Assembly: GCA_011523195.1 (NCBI GenBank)
Contig: WTHH01000173.1
Coordinates: 1-9,238, forward strand
From: Verrucomicrobiales bacterium
GTDB lineage: Bacteria; Verrucomicrobiota; Verrucomicrobiia; Limisphaerales; UBA1096
Reading direction: 5' to 3'
DNA: 9,238 nt
The notes beneath the pieces are model-generated. The model was not told the origin of the DNA. It was given only the letters and a program-made list of their open reading frames with translations, and did not search any database. A program made the position numbers and the translations under genes. Positions 1 through 5,427 of the stretch are shown piece by piece. Every line of letters begins with the position of its first letter. The stretch's first letter is position 1.

Positions 1-1
1 G

Positions 2-688
2 GTAGACAAAGACCGCGTGAAGGCCGGCAGGTATGCGATTGAAAAGTTCGGCTGTGACACGCTGCTCCTCGATGATGGATTTCAATACTGGAAACTTCGT
101 GGCCGCCGCCAGGACGTCGTGCTCATCGACCGTGAACAGCCGTTCGGTAACAACGGCAAAATGCTCCCCCGCGGCACGCTCCGTGAGCCTCCTACCCACC
201 TTTCCCGAGCCAATATAATTTTCATCACAAAAAGCGATGGCAACACGGAGGAATTGCGTGCGAAGATTGCCAACTACAACCCAAAGGCCAGCATCATCGA
301 GTGTGTTCACAGCCCTCTTTATTTCGAAGACGTTTTCACCGGCGACCAGCATGGGTTGGATCTGTTGAAAGGGAAAAAAGTGGGTGCACTCAGTGGGATC
401 GCACTACCGGAAAGTTTCGAGAAGAGCTTGATCTCCCTTGGAGGTGATCTCGTATATTCGAAACGGTTTGTTGATCACCACCGGTTCTCCCAGCAGGAAA
501 TTCTCAACGCCATCAACCGTAGCAAAACGCGGCAGGCGGACATGATTGTCACCACCCAGAAGGACGCCGTCCGGTTCCCAAAGATCGATCGTCGGGATTT
601 GCCCATCTACTTCATGCGCGTCGAAATCCGAATCCTTAAAGGCGCGAAAAACTTTCAGGATTGCGTGCGACAGATCTGTTTCCACTGA
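2..688 (+). CDS. lpxK: Tetraacyldisaccharide 4'-kinase LpxK, C-terminal part (5' end outside window)
   Basis: LpxK phosphorylates the 4' position of the tetraacyldisaccharide 1-phosphate to make lipid IVA, at the cytoplasmic face of the inner membrane. The reading frame is open from base 2 to the TGA at 686-688, so about 228 C-terminal residues are present. The family is usually about 320-380 residues, so the N-terminus with the P-loop lies to the left of the window. Visible family features are a DRVxAGR segment at the very start, the LLLDDGFQYW motif (the DDGxQ signature), then LIDREQPFGN, MLPRGTLREP and IIFITKSD. The C-terminal half keeps the FVDHHRFS and TTQKDAVRFP segments. A GTG at 17 could be taken for a start, but the family sequence clearly continues upstream of it. 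The next gene begins 3 nt after the stop, so the two are very probably co-transcribed. Assignment is by motif recognition only. Confidence 0.93.
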   Translation, partial: VDKDRVKAGRYAIEKFGCDTLLLDDGFQYWKLRGRRQDVVLIDREQPFGNNGKMLPRGTLREPPTHLSRANIIFITKSDGNTEELRAKIANYNPKASIIECVHSPLYFEDVFTGDQHGLDLLKGKKVGALSGIALPESFEKSLISLGGDLVYSKRFVDHHRFSQQEILNAINRSKTRQADMIVTTQKDAVRFPKIDRRDLPIYFMRVEIRILKGAKNFQDCVRQICFH

Positions 689-691
689 CCC

Positions 692-1618
692 GTGAACACG
701 ATTCTTTATCTGGTTGCAGTTTCAATTGTTAACGTAATTCGATTTTTGCCGCTGAAGTTTGTGGTCTTGGTCGGTCGCCAGATGGGTTTCCTTTTTTATT
801 ACATCGACGCACCACACCGCAGGGTGGCTGTGAATAACCTGACCAACAGCCTGGGAAGTTCTCGTTCAAAAAAGGAGATCATTGCCCTAGCCCGTGAAAA
901 CTTTCGTCGTTTAGGAGAAGTCTATCTCTCATCCATCAAGACCGCCCACATTCCGCCTGAAAAGTTGGGCAACATTCTTACCATCAAGGGCGTTGAACGT
1001 CTGGACAGGAGTCAACGCGAAGACGGCTCCGAGCCGAGTTTTATGTTGGCAATCGGTCATTTTGGTAATTTTGAGATGTACGCCAACGCCGGTCATAACG
1101 AGCCGGAATACGAATTATGCACAACTTACAGAGGATTCAATCAACCTTGGGTCGATAAAGTGATCAAATCGTTGAGGAGCAAATCCGGTTGCCATTTTTT
1201 TGACAGGCGTTATGAAGGTGGCAAACTCAAGGCCTTCATGAAGAGGCCAAAGACGATTACCGGCCTTTTAGCCGATCAAAGTGCCGGGAGGAGTGGCATT
1301 CTTCTTCCTTTTTTTGGTCGCCCCTGCTCCACTAACCCGGCTCCCGCCCTTTTTTCTCTTCGCTACAAACTTCGACTCCACGGATGCCTTTGCCGCCGAG
1401 TTGGCATTGGCCAATGGGAACTGGAACTTGGCCCTGAAATCCCGACCAGAGAAAACGGCCAAGCGCGATCGGTTGAAGAAATCATGGCCGATGTAAATGC
1501 CACCTATGAGCAGTACATCCTCGAGGATCCCGCCAACTGGTTTTGGGTGCATAACCGCTGGAAAAGGTCGGACCGGGCCAAAAAAAGAGGCAACCGTTTG
1601 GCTGCCTCGCAAAAATAA
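692..1618 (+). CDS. Lipid A biosynthesis acyltransferase, LpxL/HtrB-type lysophospholipid acyltransferase
   Basis: This is a 308-residue protein of the lysophospholipid acyltransferase family, close to the length of E. coli LpxL (306). Such enzymes add secondary acyl chains to lipid A precursors at the inner membrane. The N-terminus (about residues 3-38) is hydrophobic and could be a membrane anchor. The catalytic HX4E motif is visible as HFGNFE, with His123 and Glu128. It is followed by the family block DQSAGRSGILLPFFGRP and a C-terminal WFWVHNRWK segment. It starts at a GTG three bases after the lpxK stop, with no strong ribosome site of its own, which suggests translational coupling to lpxK. 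The placement beside lpxK supports a lipid A role. Acyl-chain specificity and the LpxL-versus-LpxM distinction cannot be read from the sequence, so no symbol is given. Its last codons overlap the terminator of the convergent dnaN gene. Confidence 0.9.
   Translation: MNTILYLVAVSIVNVIRFLPLKFVVLVGRQMGFLFYYIDAPHRRVAVNNLTNSLGSSRSKKEIIALARENFRRLGEVYLSSIKTAHIPPEKLGNILTIKGVERLDRSQREDGSEPSFMLAIGHFGNFEMYANAGHNEPEYELCTTYRGFNQPWVDKVIKSLRSKSGCHFFDRRYEGGKLKAFMKRPKTITGLLADQSAGRSGILLPFFGRPCSTNPAPALFSLRYKLRLHGCLCRRVGIGQWELELGPEIPTRENGQARSVEEIMADVNATYEQYILEDPANWFWVHNRWKRSDRAKKRGNRLAASQK
1580..1608 (-). terminator. Intrinsic terminator of dnaN, embedded in the acyltransferase coding sequence
   Basis: Read on the minus strand, GAGGCA (1608-1603) pairs with TGCCTC (1592-1587), and a further CC/GG pair lies inside after one mismatch. 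The hairpin is followed directly by seven T residues (1586-1580). It begins 28 nt after the dnaN stop codon. On the plus strand the hairpin is followed by GCAAAAATAACC, with no T run, so it should act only on dnaN transcripts. The same bases encode the C-terminal KKRGNRLAAS residues of the convergent acyltransferase. Confidence 0.75.
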
Positions 1619-1624
1619 CCTGCA

Positions 1625-1638
1625 CTTGGCCAAGCGCT
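1625..1638. repeat. Copy of the recurrent CTTGGCCAAG(CGCT) palindromic word, at a convergent gene junction
   Basis: The 10-bp palindrome CTTGGCCAAG (1625-1634) is followed by CGCT. It fills most of the 18-nt space between the acyltransferase stop and the dnaN stop codon, and its last two bases overlap the dnaN stop codon. The same word recurs elsewhere in the window at 3309, 6679, 7135, 7503 and 8077. Confidence 0.8.
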
Positions 1639-2758
1639 AGGAGGTACGCATTGGCATGATGACGTAAAGGAATGGATGATTTGTTTTCACCACGCCTGGG
1701 CTAAGTTGATCTGTAAATTCAAAGTGTACTTCGTCCTCATCAAGCACCTTGAGAGGGTCGATGAAAAATTGGGGGTTGAACGCTATGGACACCTCTTCCC
1801 CTTTGTAATTGATTGCCATCGTTTCGCGGCTCTCCCCAACCTCGGGCGAGTTGGAAGTTATGGTCAAGTTATTCTCCGAGAATGTCATCTTCACGGAGTT
1901 GGACTTGTCACTGGTCATGATCTCTGCCCTGCGGAGTGCGTGCTGGAGCTCCTCCTTGTCCATGGTAACGCGTTCTTTTGATTCAGCTGGGATGACCTGC
2001 TTGTAGTTCGGATAAGCGCCCTCAACGAGTTTTGAGACGATTAAAGTCTCATTGCCGCTCTCGTTTTTCAGAGTGAAGGAAACCTGATTTTCGGTTAGTT
2101 GAAGTTCCACCTCACCTTCGTCCGCCAGAAGTCTTCCCAATTCCTGAATCGCCTTGGTTGGCACGATGGCATCGGTTTGTGACCCTTCCGGTAGCTCCAG
2201 ATCCTCCTCCGCCAAGGCCAATCGCCTGCCATCCGTAGCCACAATCGTCAGCTTGTTTTCCTTGAAACTCAAATAAAGGCCGTTCAACACATACCTATTC
2301 TCGTCTGTGGACACCGCATATGAGGTGCGGCGGAGCATGGACTTGACCTTGGCCTGATCCATCTTGAGTTTGGTCTGCCCCGAAAAGTCTGGCATCGGCG
2401 GAAACTCCTCTGCTGCCAGCCCATTCACCTTATAAAACGATGATCCACACTGGATGGTGCATTGGCTTCCCTTCACTTCCAACTCTATCTGGCTTCCACC
2501 CATCTCTCGCGCTATGCTGACCAGTTTTTTTACCGGCAGGGTGAATGATCCCGACAATTCCACCTTCGCCTCTACGGCGTTGGATATTGTCACGTCCAAA
2601 TCTGTCGCTGTCAGCGACAGGCTGTTACCTTCCGCCTTGAGCAGAACGTTTGAAAGTATGGGAAGGGTCGTCCGCGTGGATACCACATTTTGGACGGATT
2701 GGAGACCTGCATTTAGCTCCTCTTGACCAATCGTCAGTTTCATCTGGCCGCAAATCAT
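1637..2758 (-). CDS. dnaN: DNA polymerase III beta subunit (sliding clamp) DnaN
   Basis: The beta clamp is a ring-shaped dimer that tethers DNA polymerase III to DNA. The chosen form is 373 residues, normal for the family (about 365-380). Family features are the N-terminal segment MKLTIGQEELNAGLQSVQNV, TRTTLPILSNVLL, LTATDLDVTI, the domain II segment IVATDGRRLALAEEDL, and the C-terminal ending VIMPMRTS, which matches the conserved clamp C-terminus. The frame stays open up to 2917, but the extra 53 residues do not look like clamp sequence. Two starts are realistic: ATG at 2758 (MICGQMKL...) has a GGAG six bases upstream, while ATG at 2743 (MKLTI...) matches the usual family start but lacks a visible ribosome site. 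I chose 2758 for its ribosome site. No dnaA, recF or gyrB is seen beside it, so this is not the classic dnaA-dnaN-recF order, at least within the window. Its terminator lies inside the convergent gene. Confidence 0.95.
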   Translation of the reverse strand: MICGQMKLTIGQEELNAGLQSVQNVVSTRTTLPILSNVLLKAEGNSLSLTATDLDVTISNAVEAKVELSGSFTLPVKKLVSIAREMGGSQIELEVKGSQCTIQCGSSFYKVNGLAAEEFPPMPDFSGQTKLKMDQAKVKSMLRRTSYAVSTDENRYVLNGLYLSFKENKLTIVATDGRRLALAEEDLELPEGSQTDAIVPTKAIQELGRLLADEGEVELQLTENQVSFTLKNESGNETLIVSKLVEGAYPNYKQVIPAESKERVTMDKEELQHALRRAEIMTSDKSNSVKMTFSENNLTITSNSPEVGESRETMAINYKGEEVSIAFNPQFFIDPLKVLDEDEVHFEFTDQLSPGVVKTNHPFLYVIMPMRTS

Positions 2759-2764
2759 AGAAAT

Positions 2765-2768
2765 CTCC
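2765..2768 (-). promoter_or_regulatory. Shine-Dalgarno GGAG that favours the upstream dnaN start
   Basis: On the minus strand GGAG is followed by ATTTCT and then the ATG at 2758-2756, a six-base spacing. No comparable site precedes the second ATG at 2743. This is the reason for adding five residues before the conserved MKLTI. Confidence 0.55.
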
Positions 2769-2926
2769 AGCCGGAAAAGGAATCTAAATTTCTGTCTGTC
2801 TGAAAGTTGACCTGTTCCCACAGGCCCCAGCGATGCTGTAATAATGAATTCTCTTTTTAAAAGAAGGTTTATTATTAAGGTCTGTGAAAATGTGAACATC
2901 TGGAACAAAAGGCCCATTTAACAAGG

Positions 2927-2946
2927 CTGCAAGTTTTATCTTGCAG
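2927..2946 (-). repeat. Inverted repeat (7-bp stem, 6-nt loop) between the cysteine desulfurase and dnaN
   Basis: CTGCAAG and CTTGCAG are separated by six bases inside the 280-nt gap 2759-3038. On the minus strand the hairpin would form about 90 nt after the cysteine desulfurase stop. The following sequence has only a poor T run (CCTTGTTAAATG), so it is a weak terminator candidate or an element of the dnaN leader. The rest of the gap is AT-rich with no gene I can support. It should hold the dnaN promoter, but I could not pick convincing -35/-10 boxes. A degenerate copy of the palindromic word, GCGCTTGGCAAAG, lies at 2981-2993. Confidence 0.4.
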
Positions 2947-3038
2947 TGAAAACAAATGTCAGCATCTCAAAAGAAGTCACGCGCTTGGCAAAGTTTTAAA
3001 ACTCATCACCAAGTTGTCCACCGCTAATCGGCAGGTCA

Positions 3039-4178
3039 TTAAGAGGAGCGGATGCGACCCAGCACCTTCGGAAACTGAGCCAGCACGTGATCGATATCTT
3101 CGATCGAAGACTCACGACCAAGCGAGAATCTCACTAGAGAATTGGCATCATCATTACGCCCCATAGCGGATAAGACATGGGAAGGATTGAGAGAACCGGC
3201 CGAACATGCAGAACCGCTGGAAGCACAAATGCCTTCCAAGTCGAGGGCCGCCAAAAGCGTCATGCTATCGGTACCGGCAACGGTGAAACTAATGGTGTTG
3301 GCCAAGCGCTTGGCCAAGGGGCCTGCCAAGTTAACTTCATCGATATCCGTAAGCATGGCCAAGCGTTCAATCAAAGGCTGAAGGGTAGGTCTTTCGAAAA
3401 CAGGAGTGGTAGTAAATCTTTCGATCGCATCAACCAACCCAGCGATGCCGGCCATGTTTTCTGTTCCAGCCCTTCTTTCATTTTCATGCCCTCCGCCGAA
3501 GGATATGGGATCCGGCAAAAGTGGGGACTTGATGTAAAGGGCTCCCACACCCTTAGGGGCATGAAATTTGTGACCACAAATTGAAACAAGGTTCGCATTA
3601 AATTGATCGATGCTGTTAAACGGTTCCTTGCCGAACCACTGCACAGCATCAGTATGAAACAAAACTTCCTGCTCCTGACAAATAGAACCAAGTTCTGCAA
3701 CAGTTTGAATGGCGCCGGTCTCGTTATTCGCAGCCATGACGGACACAAGAATTGTGTCGTCCCGGATTGCATCCGCTAAATCTTGTGGATCAACTAACCC
3801 GTCAGCATCAACAGGTAGTGTCGTCAGCTCGAAGCCCTCTTTATTCACAAGATATTCAAAGGTGTGAAGGACTGCGTGATGCTCCACCGCCGAGGTGATG
3901 AGGTGGCGTCCTTTGGCCTTTAATAATCGGGCTGAACCACAGATCGCCAGGTTGTTACTTTCCGTTCCGCCACTGGTAAAAACGACCTCGCTTGGCTTAC
4001 ATTTCCACAACCTCGAAACGCGGTCGCGACAGTCATCCAGAAAGGCCCGTGCCTTGCGACCAACATGATGAATACTTGACGGATTACCGAAGAAATCTCC
4101 CAAAAAAGGCAACATCGCCTCCCTGACTTGAGTATCGAGAGGAGTGGTGGCGTTGTAATCCAAGTAAACCGTTCGCAC
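3039..4178 (-). CDS. Cysteine desulfurase, NifS/IscS type (group I)
   Basis: This PLP enzyme takes sulfur from cysteine, releasing alanine, and passes a persulfide to Fe-S cluster assembly, tRNA thiolation or other acceptors in the cytoplasm. It is 379 residues, typical of the family. Visible features are the N-terminal VYLDYNATTPLD, TSGGTESNN (68-76), EHHAVLH with His100, NNETGAIQ, HTDAVQ with Asp177 and Gln180, the PLP-binding lysine in GHKFHAPKG (Lys204), RAGTEN (236-241), and the active-site loop ASSGSACSAGSL with Cys325. This loop is of the NifS/IscS group rather than the SufS group. The start is a GTG at 4178 with AGGGA six bases upstream. No iscU, nifU, iscR, mnmA or suf gene is adjacent, so its sulfur acceptor cannot be deduced from context. 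It carries a 20-bp copy of the window's palindrome, encoding Leu-Ala-Lys-Arg-Leu-Ala-Asn. The choice between nifS and iscS is left open. Confidence 0.93.
   Translation of the reverse strand: MRTVYLDYNATTPLDTQVREAMLPFLGDFFGNPSSIHHVGRKARAFLDDCRDRVSRLWKCKPSEVVFTSGGTESNNLAICGSARLLKAKGRHLITSAVEHHAVLHTFEYLVNKEGFELTTLPVDADGLVDPQDLADAIRDDTILVSVMAANNETGAIQTVAELGSICQEQEVLFHTDAVQWFGKEPFNSIDQFNANLVSICGHKFHAPKGVGALYIKSPLLPDPISFGGGHENERRAGTENMAGIAGLVDAIERFTTTPVFERPTLQPLIERLAMLTDIDEVNLAGPLAKRLANTISFTVAGTDSMTLLAALDLEGICASSGSACSAGSLNPSHVLSAMGRNDDANSLVRFSLGRESSIEDIDHVLAQFPKVLGRIRSS
3298..3317. repeat. Perfect 20-bp doubled palindrome inside the cysteine desulfurase gene
   Basis: TTGGCCAAGCGCTTGGCCAA is identical to its own reverse complement. 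It is two copies of the TTGGCCAA word overlapped through GCGC. The reading frame translates it as L-A-K-R-L-A-N. A related partial copy, GGCCAAGCGTT, lies about 40 nt away in the same gene. Confidence 0.9.
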
Positions 4179-4323
4179 GCCCGTTCCCTACCCGAAAAGG
4201 GAGCCAATCACAATCGGAATGAAAGGGAACAAGAAAGTAAAAACCGATGGATAAAGTGTTATTAAGTTGTGAAGATAAGGAGGATAAGAGTGGAGAGTTG
4301 ATGATTCGAACTTTTCCCCAATG

Positions 4324-4332
4324 TTATCCACA
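4324..4332. promoter_or_regulatory. Perfect DnaA-box match in the moxR/cysteine desulfurase intergenic region
   Basis: TTATCCACA agrees at every position with the E. coli high-affinity DnaA box. Two poorer matches (two mismatches each, opposite strand) occur near 4246-4254 and 4279-4287. The 202-nt gap 4179-4380 holds no gene I can support; besides these it contains the palindrome at 4346-4361 and must carry the cysteine desulfurase promoter. Binding is not proven: one exact 9-mer can arise by chance. Confidence 0.35.
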
Positions 4333-4345
4333 AAGGTGAATAAAC

Positions 4346-4361
4346 GGCCAAGCGCTTGGCC
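4346..4361. repeat. Perfect 16-bp doubled palindrome downstream of moxR
   Basis: GGCCAAGCGCTTGGCC is self-complementary and shares its whole core with the 20-bp copy in the cysteine desulfurase gene. It starts about 20 nt after the moxR stop. On the minus strand it could fold as a 6-bp stem with a GCGC loop, followed by GTTTATTC, so it may also act as a weak moxR terminator. Confidence 0.85.
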
Positions 4362-4380
4362 AGGCGAATGGTAAAAAGGA

Positions 4381-5388
4381 TTAAGCGGAAACTTTGGATG
4401 CTTCTGAATCGCGAGGCACCTCTGTCAGAATTTTTTCCAACACATGATCGGAGGTAATCCCCTCGGCCTCAGCCTCGAAGTTGACGATCAAGCGATGGCG
4501 CAACGCCGGCTTGGCCACGGCGGAAATGTCGTCAAAGCTGACATTGAAACGCCCTTCCGTCAGGGCACGAACCTTGGCCCCGAGCAGCAGAGTGTGAGCG
4601 CCGCGAGGGCTGCTTCCAAATCGAAGAAAGTGGTTGGTGATATCGAGGGCCGTATCGGTTGCAGGGTGGGTGGCCAAGACCAGGCGCACAGCGTAGTCCT
4701 TTACGTGTGATGCCACCGGGACCTGCTGGACCAGTTGCTGAAGTTCTTTGAGTGTTTTGCCGTCCACGACTTTGCTGACCTCAGTCGAGTTGCCTTCTGT
4801 TGTGCGTGTGACCACCTCGGCCAACTCCTCAGCCGTAGGATAGCCCACAACCAGCTTGTAAAAGAATCGATCAAGCTGAGCCTCCGGCAGCGGATAAGTT
4901 CCCTCCTGGTCGATGGGATTTTGGGTGGCGAGCACGAAGAACGGAGTGTCCAGTTTTCTGATTTCCCCTCCAGCCGTCACGCTGCGCTCCTGCATCGCTT
5001 CCAGCATCGCGGACTGGGTCTTTGGAGTGGCGCGATTGATCTCATCCGCCAAAACCAAATGTGCAAAAATCGGCCCGTGCTGAAACTCAAACACCCGTTT
5101 TCCCTCATCAGTTTCGTGCACCATGTTTGTTCCCAGCACATCGGCAGGCATGAGGTCTGGGGTGAACTGTACGCGATTGAAGGACAGGTCGAGTACTTGG
5201 CTGAGGGTGCGAACCAACAATGTTTTGCCAAGCCCGGGGACGCCCTCGAGCAGCACGTGCCCATTGGCAAACAGGGCGTTTAACGTGCCGTCAACGATGG
5301 CCTCCTGACCGACGATCACTTTTCCAATCTCGGATCGCAGGGAATCGTACACATCACGAAAACGGGCAATGTTTTCCTCTGGGCTCAT
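4381..5388 (-). CDS. MoxR-family AAA+ ATPase
   Basis: A 335-residue AAA+ ATPase of the MoxR family, full length. These proteins are thought to act as chaperone-like remodelers that mature or activate partner complexes, usually together with DUF58 and von Willebrand A domain proteins. Visible motifs are Walker A GVPGLGKT (49-56), Walker B LVLADEINRA (111-120), sensor 1 ATQNP (154-158), the EAQLDRF segment with a probable arginine finger (169-175), and the sensor 2 region GSSPRG with Arg262. The C-terminal lid domain follows to residue 335. The ATG at 5388 is preceded by AAGGAG with a six-base spacing, a strong ribosome site. It lies 39 nt downstream of the 644-residue membrane coiled-coil gene on the same strand and is probably in its operon. 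Unusually, no DUF58 or VWA gene follows; the next gene downstream is the cysteine desulfurase after 202 nt. The substrate is unknown. Confidence 0.93.
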   Translation of the reverse strand: MSPEENIARFRDVYDSLRSEIGKVIVGQEAIVDGTLNALFANGHVLLEGVPGLGKTLLVRTLSQVLDLSFNRVQFTPDLMPADVLGTNMVHETDEGKRVFEFQHGPIFAHLVLADEINRATPKTQSAMLEAMQERSVTAGGEIRKLDTPFFVLATQNPIDQEGTYPLPEAQLDRFFYKLVVGYPTAEELAEVVTRTTEGNSTEVSKVVDGKTLKELQQLVQQVPVASHVKDYAVRLVLATHPATDTALDITNHFLRFGSSPRGAHTLLLGAKVRALTEGRFNVSFDDISAVAKPALRHRLIVNFEAEAEGITSDHVLEKILTEVPRDSEASKVSA

Positions 5389-5427
5389 TAAAATCTCCTT
5401 GGGTTTGGGGTGGCGCCTGCGAGGGCG

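Noticed and set aside
1639..1667. Perfect AGGAGGT on the plus strand followed by ATGATG, resembling a translation start
   Set aside because: The ATG frame ends after three codons (ATG ATG ACG TAA), and the site is the antisense of the conserved DnaN C-terminal codons.
2759..2917. N-terminal extension of DnaN beginning MGLLFQMFTF
   Set aside because: It is open reading frame but unlike clamp proteins, AT-rich, and a better start with a ribosome site lies downstream; treated as untranslated leader.
2984..3030. Possible second DnaA box (TTGTCCACC) downstream of the cysteine desulfurase
   Set aside because: Two mismatches to the consensus and isolated; not enough to call.
4735..5283. Plus-strand open frame of 182 codons opposite moxR
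   Set aside because: It lies entirely antisense to the unmistakable Walker A, Walker B and sensor motifs of MoxR.
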